A stretch of DNA of 64,000 nt, taken from the NCBI RefSeq assembly GCF_024346875.1, contig NZ_AP024871.1:620001-684000 (forward strand), in the 5' to 3' direction. The notes below the pieces were generated by a model. It did no database searches. It was not told where the DNA came from and worked only from the letters and a program-made list of their open reading frames with translations. Origin of the DNA: Vibrio gallicus (GTDB lineage: Bacteria > Pseudomonadota > Gammaproteobacteria > Enterobacterales > Vibrionaceae). The translations under genes were made by a program, and so were the position numbers. Positions 43,897 through 52,995 of the stretch are shown piece by piece (within the stretch, counting starts at the first letter, position 1; each line of letters starts with the position of its first letter).

Positions 43897-46029
43897 TTAT
43901 TGGCCTGCTTGGATAGCAGTTAGAGCGATGGTGTATACGATATCGTCAACAAGTGCGCCACGAGACAAGTCATTTACTGGCTTGCGCATACCTTGCAGCA
44001 TTGGACCGATAGATACTAGGTCAGCACTACGTTGTACCGCTTTGTAAGTTGTGTTACCAGTGTTTAGGTCTGGGAATACAAATACAGTTGCTTTACCTGC
44101 TACTGGAGAGTTTGGAGCTTTAGAAGCTGCAACGTTTTCCATGATAGCCGCATCGTATTGAAGAGGACCGTCGATGATAAGATCAGGACGTTTAGCTTGT
44201 GCAAGTTTAGTTGCTTCACGTACTTTATCTACGTCTGCACCTTTACCAGATTCACCAGTAGAGTATGAGATCATAGCAACGCGAGGTTCTACGCCAAACG
44301 CAGCGGCAGAGTCAGCTGATTGGATAGCGATCTCAGCAAGTTGCTCAGCTGTTGGATCTGGGTTGATCGCACAGTCACCGTATACCAATACTTGGTCAGG
44401 CAGAAGCATGAAGAAGATTGAAGATACGATAGAAGCATCAGGTGCTGTTTTGATGATTTGGAACGGAGGAACGATAGTGTTCGCTGTAGTGTGAACAGCA
44501 CCAGAAACTAGGCCGTCAACTTCATTGTTCTCTAACATCATAGTACCAAGGAATACTGAGTCTTGAAGTTTTTCACGAGCAACAACTTCAGTCATACCTT
44601 TCTTACCACGAAGCTCAACTAGACGAGCAACGTAGTTTTCACGTACTTCATCAGAGTTGATGATCTTAACGCCAGCGCCAAGTTCAACACCTTGTTGAGC
44701 AGCAACACGTTTGATCTCTTCAGGGTTACCTAGCAGCACACATTCAGCAATACCACGCTCAGCACAGATAGCCGCAGCCTTAACTGTGCGAGGCTCATCA
44801 CCTTCAGGAAGGATGACGCGCTTGTTGGCACGACGTGCAAACTCAGTAAGCTGGAAGCGGAATGCTGGTGGGCTTAGACGACGAGATGCAACCGCACCTT
44901 CAGTTAGAGAGTCAACCCAAGGACCATCGATATGGCTAGCAACGTGCTCGTTAACGAACTCAATGCGCTCTTTATCGTCAGCTGGAACTTCTAGGCTGAA
45001 GTTTTGAAGGTTTAGCGAAGTCTGCCAAGTATTACCTTGTGCTTTGAATAGCGGTAGGCCAGTGTCAAAAGCAGGTTTACATAGATCAGCAATAGATTCA
45101 GGGATGTCATAACCGCCAGTTAGAAGGATAGCACCAATGTCTACGCCATTCATTGCAGCAAGAGATGCCGCAACGATAACGTCTGGGCGATCTGCTGAGG
45201 TTACAAGTAAAGAACCTGGTTTAAAGTGCTCGATCATGTTTGGTAGTGAACGTGCACAGAAAGTAATGCTCTTAATGCGACGAGTCGCAGCATCACCTTG
45301 GTTGATGAAATCAGCATTTAGGTGTTTAGCCATATCAATCGCACGAGTCGCGATAAGCTCTACACTCCAAGGCACACAACCTAGCACGCGTACTGGGCTA
45401 GAATTGATGATTTCCATCGCTTTAACGTTCGCTTGTTGAGCTGCATCGTTTTCATCGAAGATCTCAGATAGATCTGGACGAGTACGACCCGCTTCATCAA
45501 CAGGAGCGTTAAGTTTGTTAACGATAACACCAGAGATGTTTTTGTTTTTCTTACCGCCGAAGTTTGAAACAGCAACCTCGATACGCTCTGCAAGTTGCGC
45601 TGAGTTGTATGTGCCAGGGGTTGCAACAAATACAATTTCAGCACCTAGAGTGCTAGCGATCTCTTCGTTAACCTTGTTAGCAAAAGGATGCTTACGAGTA
45701 GGTACTAGACCTTCGATAAGCGTTACATCTGCGTCGTTAACTTGGTTGAAACGCTCAACGATAGTTTCTAGTAGAACGTCCATCTTCTCGTTACGGATAA
45801 GCGCTTGCGCTTCGTCCATAGGAGTAGAAACACCAATCTTGATATCGTTATTTGATTCAAGAATGGTTGAAGTTAGATCTGGCTGACTGCCACCTGTGCG
45901 TGGTTGAGCAATTGGTTTGTAAAACGAAACGTTTACACCTTTGCGTTCCATAGCACGAATAACACCCATGCTAACACTGGTAAGACCTACACCAGCGCTG
46001 ATTGGGACAAGCATAATGGTACGAGACAT
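43897..46029 (-). CDS. pta: Phosphate acetyltransferase
   Basis: Start chosen at ATG 46029 ([15 protein letters not shown]), the family N-terminus, with GAGG ten bases upstream; 710 residues. The open frame continues 19 codons upstream into the ackA-pta spacer without support. N-terminal AAA/CobB-like domain ([20 protein letters not shown]), middle DRTGG domain ([12 protein letters not shown]), and C-terminal PTA_PTB catalytic domain ([50 protein letters not shown]). It interconverts acetyl-CoA and acetyl phosphate, working with AckA in acetate overflow and reuse. It follows ackA with a hairpin in between. Confidence 0.96.
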   Translation of the reverse strand: MSRTIMLVPISAGVGLTSVSMGVIRAMERKGVNVSFYKPIAQPRTGGSQPDLTSTILESNNDIKIGVSTPMDEAQALIRNEKMDVLLETIVERFNQVNDADVTLIEGLVPTRKHPFANKVNEEIASTLGAEIVFVATPGTYNSAQLAERIEVAVSNFGGKKNKNISGVIVNKLNAPVDEAGRTRPDLSEIFDENDAAQQANVKAMEIINSSPVRVLGCVPWSVELIATRAIDMAKHLNADFINQGDAATRRIKSITFCARSLPNMIEHFKPGSLLVTSADRPDVIVAASLAAMNGVDIGAILLTGGYDIPESIADLCKPAFDTGLPLFKAQGNTWQTSLNLQNFSLEVPADDKERIEFVNEHVASHIDGPWVDSLTEGAVASRRLSPPAFRFQLTEFARRANKRVILPEGDEPRTVKAAAICAERGIAECVLLGNPEEIKRVAAQQGVELGAGVKIINSDEVRENYVARLVELRGKKGMTEVVAREKLQDSVFLGTMMLENNEVDGLVSGAVHTTANTIVPPFQIIKTAPDASIVSSIFFMLLPDQVLVYGDCAINPDPTAEQLAEIAIQSADSAAAFGVEPRVAMISYSTGESGKGADVDKVREATKLAQAKRPDLIIDGPLQYDAAIMENVAASKAPNSPVAGKATVFVFPDLNTGNTTYKAVQRSADLVSIGPMLQGMRKPVNDLSRGALVDDIVYTIALTAIQAGQ

Positions 46030-46082
46030 AGTCTGAAGACCTCGGGATATATGTAAATAAGAGCCAGCTTGGGGGAGCTGAG

Positions 46083-46118
46083 CCAAAAGAAAACAGGTGA
46101 GGAAATCCTCACCTGTTT
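46083..46118 (-). terminator. Hairpin (terminator or attenuator) between ackA and pta
   Basis: A perfect 13-bp inverted repeat AAACAGGTGAGGA/TCCTCACCTGTTT with a two-base centre starts seven bases after the ackA stop on the minus strand and is followed by TTTTCTTTT. It would reduce pta expression from ackA transcripts. Confidence 0.65.
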
Positions 46119-46124
46119 ACGTTA

Positions 46125-47321
46125 TTAAAGACCAGCTAAACGAGCTGTGTCTTCTGCAATGATTAGCTCTTCGTTAGTAGAGACAACCATTGCTGGGATG
46201 CGGCTGCTTTCAGAGGTAATAACACCTTCTTTACCAAAGCGAGCTTTAAGGTTTGCTTCGCCGTCAACTTCGATACCAAAGATGCTTAGGCGGTTAAGAA
46301 CCATCTCGCGGATTGGACCAGAGTTTTCGCCGATGCCACCAGTAAATACGATAGCGTCTAGGCGGCCATCTAGGGTTGCAGTGTAACCCGCAACGTATTT
46401 TGCTAGGCGGTGACAGAACACGTCCATTGCACGTGTTGCTTCTTCTGTTTTACCGTAGTTATCTTCAACATAACGGCAATCAGAGGTCACTTGAGTCAGA
46501 CCTTGTAGGCCAGACTCTTTTGTCATCATAGTGTTGATTTGATCAACTGTGTAGCCTAGAGAGTCGTGTAGGTAAAAGATAACCGCAGGGTCGATATCAC
46601 CACAACGAGTACCCATTACTAGACCTTCAAGTGGAGTCAGACCCATAGAAGTATCTACACACTCACCGTTTTTAATTGCACATACAGATGCGCCGTTACC
46701 TAGGTGGCAGTTAATGATGTTTAGTTCATTAGCTGGCTTATTTAGGCGCTCAGCAGTTTCACGAGCGATAAATAGGTGAGAAGTACCGTGAGCACCGTAG
46801 CGACGGATACCGTGGTCTTTGTATAGGTTGTACGGGATTGCGTATAGGTATGCTTCTTGAGGCATAGTCTGGTGGTATGCTGTATCGAATACAACAGACA
46901 TTGGTAGACTAGGGAATGCTTTTTGCGCTGCTTTAATACCTACGATAGCCGCCGGGTTGTGCAGTGGAGCAAGAGATACGCAGTCTTCGATACCTTTAAC
47001 TACTGTGTCAGTCACAAGTGCTGATTCAGTGAATTTCTCACCACCAGAAACTACACGGTGGCCAACAGCTTTTAGGCTAGCAGATAGTTCTGGTTTAGAA
47101 GCTAGGATAGTGTCTACGATGAAAGACAATGCTTCGTCGTGAGCTGCACCATTACCTAGTTCAGCTTCATGTTTGCCATCCAGTTTCCACTTGATACGCG
47201 CTTCTGGAAGGTGTAGACATTCAGCAAGACCGGTTAGGTGCTCATCACCATTTTCCGCATCAACAATTGCGAACTTCAGAGATGAACTACCGCAGTTTAA
47301 AACTAAAACTAGTTTTGACAT
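46125..47321 (-). CDS. ackA: Acetate kinase
   Basis: 398 residues of the ASKHA fold: N-terminal [86 protein letters not shown] region, and [14 protein letters not shown]. Catalytic and nucleotide-binding residues of the family are present. It converts acetyl phosphate plus ADP to acetate plus ATP. AGGT lies upstream of ATG 47321. Codon use is strongly biased, suggesting high expression. First gene of ackA-pta; yfbV is divergent, as in E. coli. Confidence 0.97.
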   Translation of the reverse strand: MSKLVLVLNCGSSSLKFAIVDAENGDEHLTGLAECLHLPEARIKWKLDGKHEAELGNGAAHDEALSFIVDTILASKPELSASLKAVGHRVVSGGEKFTESALVTDTVVKGIEDCVSLAPLHNPAAIVGIKAAQKAFPSLPMSVVFDTAYHQTMPQEAYLYAIPYNLYKDHGIRRYGAHGTSHLFIARETAERLNKPANELNIINCHLGNGASVCAIKNGECVDTSMGLTPLEGLVMGTRCGDIDPAVIFYLHDSLGYTVDQINTMMTKESGLQGLTQVTSDCRYVEDNYGKTEEATRAMDVFCHRLAKYVAGYTATLDGRLDAIVFTGGIGENSGPIREMVLNRLSIFGIEVDGEANLKARFGKEGVITSESSRIPAMVVSTNEELIIAEDTARLAGL

Positions 47322-47635
47322 GATTGGTTACCTGTTTATTATCTGAACAATTCAGACATAATGAATTTAGTATTCAAGAGTAGACGAAATTTTTAGTATG
47401 TTTCATCTCTCAATATGCAAATGCAATAATCCCTTTGCTATCCGTAATACGATTACATTCCTTGCGCTTGAACCTCGCTCTCGCCTAATATGTAGGTAGA
47501 GAGTCGAAGCTCTAGAATCGCGGACAAGAATAGCGATATTGGGGAAATATAACAAAAAAAATTGGAAATTCCTTATTCATTATCAATTTTTTATGTGTTT
47601 TTTTTAAATCTTAAACTTTTTTTACAAGAAACGAT
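47322..47635. other. 314-bp divergent intergenic region between ackA and yfbV
   Basis: AT-rich, with several T-runs near the yfbV side. It must contain both promoters. I could not fix hexamers or regulator sites by eye and see no ORF. Confidence 0.4.
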
Positions 47636-48088
47636 ATGATTGAGAAAACGAGTATGCTGCATAAGTTAAAAGAGGGGCAGGTCTACATGGAGACTTGGCC
47701 AATGCGAAAAGAGTTGGTTTCTCTTTTCCCTGAGCATCGAATTATCACAGCAACGCGCTTTGGTATTAAGGTAATGCCAGCGGTGGCGGCTATCAGTGTG
47801 TTAACTCAACTGTCATTCCACAACGCTAATGGTTTACCTCAAGCTATCATTATTGCTTTGTTTGCTTTGAGCTTGCCGATACAGGGCTTTTGGTGGCTAG
47901 GAAATCGTTCTAAAACTCAGCTGCCGCCATCACTGGTGGTGTGGTATCGTGAAATTCATCAAAAAATAGCAGATACAGGCGCAGCTTTAGAGCCGCCCAA
48001 GAACAAACCACGATATAAAGAGCTGGCTCAGCTTCTCAATCGGGCATTTCGCCAGCTCGATAAAAACGCATTAGAGCGCTGGTTCTAG
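47636..48088 (+). CDS. yfbV: UPF0208 membrane protein YfbV
   Basis: 150 residues. The family pattern is [25 protein letters not shown] near the start, two membrane helices ([16 protein letters not shown] and [25 protein letters not shown]), and the C-terminal [21 protein letters not shown]. In E. coli YfbV (TerM) affects how MatP insulates the Ter macrodomain. Divergent from ackA, as in enterobacteria. Its own terminator follows four bases after the stop. No lesion. Confidence 0.92.
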   Translation: MIEKTSMLHKLKEGQVYMETWPMRKELVSLFPEHRIITATRFGIKVMPAVAAISVLTQLSFHNANGLPQAIIIALFALSLPIQGFWWLGNRSKTQLPPSLVVWYREIHQKIADTGAALEPPKNKPRYKELAQLLNRAFRQLDKNALERWF

Positions 48089-48091
48089 TAT

Positions 48092-48129
48092 AAACAACAA
48101 AGCATCCTTTATCGGATGCTTTGTTGTTT
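48092..48129 (+). terminator. Rho-independent terminator of yfbV
   Basis: Long near-perfect stem AAACAACAAAGCATCC/GGATGCTTTGTTGTTT with a short loop. The A/T-rich base makes it potentially bidirectional. Confidence 0.82.
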
Positions 48130-48199
48130 ATGGGCACTTTCTTTACCGTAAATTGAGATGGCTCTCTTGCTCAATATTCAGGTTCAACTCTCTATTTAT

Positions 48200-48254
48200 A
48201 GCGCTTTGGGCGAGAAAATCCAGTGATCAGCTCTGCTGTCGCTGAGTAGTTCAC
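48200..48254 (+). repeat. 55-bp solo copy of the IS200/IS605 ends (PATE/MITE-like)
   Basis: Starts with AGCGCT and GGGCGAGAAAA like the left end of the IS at 51247 and finishes with GCTGAGTAGTTCAC like its right end. The two end hairpins are collapsed into one, CAGTGATCAGC-TCT-GCTGTCGCTG at about 48219-48246. It is directly preceded by TTTAT (48195-48199), as is the full element. It carries no gene. It lies 150 bp upstream of the ABC binding-protein gene and may affect that promoter. Confidence 0.8.
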
Positions 48255-48404
48255 TAAGCTTTCACATAAAATCTCACTACAAATGCATTATGCACCTAGA
48301 TTCGCATCACAATAACTGCTAATAATGGTTAAGTTTTCTGCACTTTCTATCAAGGTACAGATTAAGGACTTTCAACCCAATGGTTGTTACATCAAGGAGA
48401 TAAG

Positions 48405-49370
48405 ATGAAAACAAACAACATAATTGCAGCAGCTTGCTTGATTGGTGCCACTTTACTAACAAGTACCAGTGTTATGGCTAAAACCGCAAAGGTAGCCGTT
48501 TCACAGATCGTTGAACACCCAGCACTTGATGCGACCCGCAAAGGACTAGTTGATGGCCTTAAGGCACACGGTTATGAGCAGGGAAAAAATCTAGAGTTTG
48601 ATTATAAAACAGCACAAGGCAATCCGGCGATTGCGGTACAGATCGCTCGCCAATATGTTGGAGAGCGCCCAGATGTATTAGTAGGTATCGCGACTCCGAC
48701 GGCACAGGCGCTGGTTTCTGCAACCCGTGACATACCGGTTGTATTTACCGCAGTTACCGATCCAGTAGGAGCAAAGCTGGTCAAACAGTTAAAGCAACCG
48801 GGGAAAAATGTAACGGGTTTATCTGATTTGTCGCCAGTAGAGCAACACGTTGAACTCATCAAAGAGATGTTCCCAGATACGAAAACACTGGGCGTTGTAT
48901 ATAACCCAGGTGAAGCCAATGCTGTGAGCTTGATTGCGCTATTAAAAGAGAGCGCAGACAAGCATGGATTGACACTTGTAGAAGCGACAGCACTTAAGAG
49001 CGCAGATGTACAAAGTGCGACTCAAGCGATTGCGGAGAAGTCAGATGTAATCTATGCGCTTATCGACAACACGGTTGCCAGTGCAATAGAAGGCATGATA
49101 GTGGCTGCTAACCAAACTAAAACCCCTGTGTTTGGGGCGGCAACCTCATATGTTGAGCGTGGTGCGATTGCCAGTCTAGGATTTGATTACTATCAAATTG
49201 GGGTGCAAACCGCAGACTATGTTGCACAGATCTTAGACGGTAAGAAGCCAGGTGAACTCGATGTTAAAGTGGCGAAAGGGTCTGATCTAGTGGTGAATAA
49301 AACAGCCGCTCAGAAGCTAGGCGTTACTATTCCTCAGTCAGTATTGGCGCGTGCTACGAGTGTTAAGTAG
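48405..49370 (+). CDS. ABC importer substrate-binding protein (ABC_sub_bind family)
   Basis: Start chosen at ATG 48405 with AAGGAGA upstream; 321 residues. Sec signal peptide MKTNNIIAAACLIGATLLTS to TSVMA. The mature protein has the type I periplasmic-binding fold of the ABC_sub_bind family (YEQGKNLEFDYKTAQGN, RPDVLVGIATPTAQAL, DIPVVFTAVTDPVGAKLVK, GKNVTGLSDL, YNPGEANAV, SDVIYALIDNTVASAIEG). Characterised relatives (TrpX) bind aromatic amino acids; the ligand here is not proven. First gene of a three-gene import operon. The promoter region contains the solo IS-end repeat. Confidence 0.88.
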   Translation: MKTNNIIAAACLIGATLLTSTSVMAKTAKVAVSQIVEHPALDATRKGLVDGLKAHGYEQGKNLEFDYKTAQGNPAIAVQIARQYVGERPDVLVGIATPTAQALVSATRDIPVVFTAVTDPVGAKLVKQLKQPGKNVTGLSDLSPVEQHVELIKEMFPDTKTLGVVYNPGEANAVSLIALLKESADKHGLTLVEATALKSADVQSATQAIAEKSDVIYALIDNTVASAIEGMIVAANQTKTPVFGAATSYVERGAIASLGFDYYQIGVQTADYVAQILDGKKPGELDVKVAKGSDLVVNKTAAQKLGVTIPQSVLARATSVK

Positions 49371-49474
49371 TTGAATAATGCGAGGCTGGAGCGCCTCGCA
49401 TTTTATTTAGGTTGATTGGCGCGATTAATCCGTTAACGAAGGCTTATCAACCTTTAGGCAGAAAAGGAGTTTGT

Positions 49475-50392
49475 ATGTCTGCTTTTGCGTTTTTGGGCGC
49501 ACTTGAGATTGGCCTGATTTATGGCCTAGTGGCCCTTGGGGTTTATCTTACTTTCCGGGTGCTCGATTTTCCGGACCTAAGTGTTGATGGTTCGTTCCCT
49601 ATGGGGGCAGCAGTAGCGGCCACCGCTATTGTCGCTGGGATCAACCCTTGGCTTGCTACTGGGATGGCGATAGTTGCCGGCGGTATGACGGGCTGGGTGA
49701 CAGCATTTCTAGCTGTACGCTGTGGCATCTTGCACCTGCTGGCTTCAATCCTAACCATGATTGCTGCATTCTCAATTAACATTCGGATTATGGGACGCCC
49801 CAATATAGCCCTATTAGGTGAGGACACCATACTTACGCCATTTGAGTCCATTAGTGATGGGATGTTTATCCGTCCCTTAGTCGTAGGGGTCTTGGTTCTG
49901 TTTTCCGCCTTTTTTATTATCCGTTTACTCAATAGTGATTTTGGTCTTGGGCTACGAGCTACAGGGGTGAATGCGCGTATGGTACGAGCCCAAGGTGGCA
50001 GTACCGCATTTTATACCTACTTTGGGTTGGTATTATCAAATGCCTTCGTCGGCTTTGCGGGAGCCTTATTCGCTCAAACCAATAGCTTTGCCGATGTTAC
50101 CTCAGGCGTGGGCACCATTGTGGTTGGTCTTGCCGCTGTTATTTTAGGACAGACCCTCATCCCGGGTAGAAAAATTTGGGTGGCGGTGTGCGCTGTGATT
50201 ATCGGTTCGGTTTTGTATCGCCTTGCGGTCGCTTTCGCTTTGAGTTCGGGCATGTTTGGATTACAGGCGTCAGACCTTAATCTAGTGACAGCAGTACTGG
50301 TTGCAGTGGCTTTGATTGCACCAAAAATGAAAGCGCAATATAAGGCTAAGCAACAAATAAAAATCGCTCGCGATACCACGGAGGGTACATGA
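49475..50392 (+). CDS. ABC importer permease (branched-chain/TrpY-like family)
   Basis: Start chosen at ATG 49475 (MSAFAFLGALEIGLIYG), with AAAAGGAG upstream; 305 residues. About eight to nine hydrophobic helices and the BPD_transp_2 signatures RVLDFPDLSVDGSFPMGAA, GILHLLASILTMIAAFSINIRIMGRPN-type segment, ATGVNARMVRAQGGS (EAA-like loop that contacts the ATPase) and GVGTIVVGLAAVILGQTL. It forms the membrane channel of the importer. Its stop overlaps the ATPase start (ATGA). About 100 bp separates it from the binding-protein gene. Confidence 0.9.
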   Translation: MSAFAFLGALEIGLIYGLVALGVYLTFRVLDFPDLSVDGSFPMGAAVAATAIVAGINPWLATGMAIVAGGMTGWVTAFLAVRCGILHLLASILTMIAAFSINIRIMGRPNIALLGEDTILTPFESISDGMFIRPLVVGVLVLFSAFFIIRLLNSDFGLGLRATGVNARMVRAQGGSTAFYTYFGLVLSNAFVGFAGALFAQTNSFADVTSGVGTIVVGLAAVILGQTLIPGRKIWVAVCAVIIGSVLYRLAVAFALSSGMFGLQASDLNLVTAVLVAVALIAPKMKAQYKAKQQIKIARDTTEGT

Positions 50393-51183
50393 TAGAGCTT
50401 AAGAATATTCAAGTAACCTTTAATCCTGGAACGATTTTAGAGAACCGCGCATTGCGCGGGGTTGATCTTATCGTGCCCGAACATGAGTTTTTGACCGTAA
50501 TTGGCTCCAATGGTGCTGGTAAGTCGACGCTATTAGGCGCAGTAACGGGTGAGACTCCTATGATAGGTGGGCAGGTGGTTATCGATGGTATCGATGTTAC
50601 CCGCCGCCGTGTCGATCAGCGCGCTAATCTTTGTGCGCGAGTGTTTCAGGACCCGTTGGCAGGAACCTGTGGTGATTTGACCATCGAAGAGAATATGGCT
50701 CTAGCGTGTCGACGCGGTATGTCCAGAGGCTGGACATTGGCGCTATCGAGCAAACGACGTAAGTTGTTTCAAGACCGAATTGCTATTTTGGGGTTAGGAT
50801 TAGAAGACCGCCTTGGTGACAATATCGGGTTATTATCAGGGGGACAACGTCAGGCGATAAGCCTTGTCATGGCGACCCTCTCGGAGAGTAAGTTACTATT
50901 GCTTGATGAACATACCGCTGCACTAGATCCACGTATGGCCGCCTTCGTTATTGATTTGACTAAGACCCTTATCAAAGAATTTAACCTTACCGCGATGATG
51001 GTGACGCACTCCATGAAAGATGCATTGGCGTGCGGTGATCGCACTGTCATGCTACATCAAGGCGAGATTGTATTAGATGTATCAGGGGAACAGCGAACCC
51101 ATATGCAGGTCCCTGATTTACTTGAGATGTTTAGCAAGGTGAGAGGCGAAGAGCTAACCGACGACGCGCTGCTGCTTAGCTAG
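50389..51183 (+). CDS. ABC importer ATP-binding protein
   Basis: 264 residues: Walker A GSNGAGKSTL near residue 45, Q-loop FQDPLAGTCGDLT, signature LLSGGQRQAISLVMATL, Walker B LLLLDEHTAALDPR, and switch His in MMVTHSM. It energises the upstream permease. LLDEHTAALD, with His after the catalytic Glu, is characteristic of this transporter subfamily. It overlaps the permease stop by four bases and ends the operon at a terminator that runs straight into the IS element. Confidence 0.92.
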   Translation: MIELKNIQVTFNPGTILENRALRGVDLIVPEHEFLTVIGSNGAGKSTLLGAVTGETPMIGGQVVIDGIDVTRRRVDQRANLCARVFQDPLAGTCGDLTIEENMALACRRGMSRGWTLALSSKRRKLFQDRIAILGLGLEDRLGDNIGLLSGGQRQAISLVMATLSESKLLLLDEHTAALDPRMAAFVIDLTKTLIKEFNLTAMMVTHSMKDALACGDRTVMLHQGEIVLDVSGEQRTHMQVPDLLEMFSKVRGEELTDDALLLS

Positions 51184-51202
51184 AGCGAATTCTTTTGCTA
51201 CA

Positions 51203-51244
51203 AAGCGTGATCATACCTAAATATGTGGTGGGTCACGCTTTTTT
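51203..51244 (+). terminator. Rho-independent terminator of the ABC operon, abutting the IS
   Basis: Outer stem AAGCGTGA/TCACGCTT with partial inner pairing, followed by six Ts. The T-run provides the TTTAT (51242-51246) after which the IS element begins. Confidence 0.8.
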
Positions 51245-51302
51245 ATAGCGCTGTGGGCGAGAAAACTCAGTGATCAGCTCTGCTGTCGCTGGGGTGAATC
51301 GC

Positions 51303-51698
51303 CTAGCCCTGATCTTGAATGTATTTCCTAACAGTTTCAGCACTGGCGTTTCCAACTGAGCAAGCGAAGTAACCATCAGACCAGAATGTTTTCTCCTTCC
51401 AGAATTGCCGCTTTAACTTAGGATGCAGTTGCCACACAACTCTAGTTGTGTGTTGCTTAATTCTTCTAACGTGCTGACTTATGGAGTATCGTGGAGAGAT
51501 AGTCATTAAGATATGTAAATGATCTTGATCTACTTCCATTTGCTCAATTTCGAACTCAGAATTTTAAGAGAGTGACATTAGAGAGTTCTTCATCACCAAG
51601 CCTAACCCTCCTTTGAGTAGTTTCTTCCTATATTTAACCACCAAAATGAGATGAATAGCTATTAGAAACTTACAGTGCGAATTTCGTTGATACTCCAT
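51303..51698 (-). pseudogene. tnpA: tnpA, Y1 transposase of the IS, with in-frame ochre stop
   Basis: One frame runs from ATG 51698 (MEYQRNSHCKFL) to TAG 51303, interrupted by TAA at 51564-51566. Reading through gives FEIEQMEVDQDHLHILM directly after the stop. The HUH metal motif is DHLHIL and the catalytic tyrosine is in ETVRKYIQDQG; ISQHVRRIKQHTTRVVWQ and FWKEKTFWSDGYFACSVG are IS200-type TnpA signatures. About 131 codons in total. The first fragment lacks both HUH and tyrosine, so transposition in cis should be lost. It is divergent from tnpB with 37 bp between starts. Confidence 0.85.
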
Positions 51699-51735
51699 AC
51701 TTGACACCTCCATATGCTGTATTAATATACAGTAT

Positions 51736-52995
51736 ATGAAAAAGACGCTTAGATACAATTTCAGGTTAAAACCTAGCCCACAGCAAGAGTTAAAACTCGT
51801 CGAGTTTGGCTCATATGCCCGTGGTTTATGGAACTTCCTGTTGTCTGAGAATCAGCGTCAATACGAAGTCGATAAGACATTTTCTTTCTACAATGAAATG
51901 GCTTCGAAGATTAAGGAAATTAAGAAGTTGCCTGAGTTTTCATGGGTTAAAGCACTTGACTCAGGGGCGGCACAGCAAGTCGCCAGAGACCTAGACGCAG
52001 CGTTAAAAAATGGAACATCAAAGAAGCCCCACCAACACTTCCCAAAGTTTAAGGTTAGCTATCGAGTTAAGAAGCAACACAATGACAGCTACCGCTCAGT
52101 AAATAATAACAACTGCATTAGAGTTGAGAACGGCACTATTACTTTGCCAAAAGTTGGGGCTGTTCCTATTGTCTTGCACCGTAAGTTAGTTAGCTCAATT
52201 AAAACAGCGACAGTCCAATACCGACACGGGAAGTGGGAGGTTAGCCTCACACAAGAAGTGGTGTGTGACGAAGCGAAGAAGGTACTAAAAAGCATTGCGG
52301 GATACGACATCAACTCAAAGCAAACCGTTGTCGGATCTAATGGCTTAACGGTTGATAACCCGAAATACTTAAAACAAGCAAAGCAGAAACTAACTAGATT
52401 ACAGCGACAGCTTTCTAGAAAAAAGAAAGGTTCTGCTCGCTGGAAGAAAACAAAATCCCGTCTAAATAATCTTCACGGTTCAATCGCTAGAAAACGAATG
52501 GACTTCGCACATAAAACCGCTCATCGGATAGCCAACGAAAGCGATATTGTAGTGTTTGAAGACCTAAATGTGGCGGGTATGCAAAAATTCAACGGCAGGA
52601 TGATTGCTGACAACATCATGGGGGTTATATCTGACTTAGCGAAATACAAAATTGAGCTGAGAGGTGGTATACATCATGAGATTGGTCGGTTTGAACGCAC
52701 AACGGGTGTGTGCTCACACTGCGGTCAACATCATAGATTGACGTTGAAAGATAGACATTTCACCTGCATTAGTTGCGGCACTTTTAGTGATCGAGACTAT
52801 TCCTCTGCAATAGCAGTACAACGGATAGGTGAATCTGATTTAATGGCGAATGGAACTGTCGTCAGGTTGACTAGATCAACCAGCACTCAGCAGAAATCAG
52901 GCGTTAAAACGAAAGTCTTTGCATTGGCAAAGTTGTCTTTGGGAGCTGAGGAAACAGAAAAGGCAGTTTGCTTAACTGCCTTAGAAGCTCAGTGA
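51736..52995 (+). CDS. tnpB: TnpB, RNA-guided nuclease of the IS200/IS605 element
   Basis: 419 residues, apparently intact. RuvC catalytic residues by alignment to the family: D191 in IAGYDINSK, E275 in VVFEDLNVAGM, and D352 in FSDRDYSSAIA. Zinc ribbon C326/C329 (CSHCG) and C344/C347 (CISCG). The N-terminal WED/REC part starts LRYNFRLKPSPQQE. TnpB proteins use an RNA made from the element's right end to cut DNA next to the target motif, which helps retain the element after excision. The last codons overlap the right-end hairpin, and the stop TGA lies inside it. The ATG overlaps a TATACAGTATATG palindrome-like stretch. Confidence 0.92.
   Translation: MKKTLRYNFRLKPSPQQELKLVEFGSYARGLWNFLLSENQRQYEVDKTFSFYNEMASKIKEIKKLPEFSWVKALDSGAAQQVARDLDAALKNGTSKKPHQHFPKFKVSYRVKKQHNDSYRSVNNNNCIRVENGTITLPKVGAVPIVLHRKLVSSIKTATVQYRHGKWEVSLTQEVVCDEAKKVLKSIAGYDINSKQTVVGSNGLTVDNPKYLKQAKQKLTRLQRQLSRKKKGSARWKKTKSRLNNLHGSIARKRMDFAHKTAHRIANESDIVVFEDLNVAGMQKFNGRMIADNIMGVISDLAKYKIELRGGIHHEIGRFERTTGVCSHCGQHHRLTLKDRHFTCISCGTFSDRDYSSAIAVQRIGESDLMANGTVVRLTRSTSTQQKSGVKTKVFALAKLSLGAEETEKAVCLTALEAQ

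Noticed and set aside
48200..48254. Ordinary terminator or REP sequence
   Set aside because: There is no T-run, and its two sides match the opposite ends of the IS element, including the TTTAT context.
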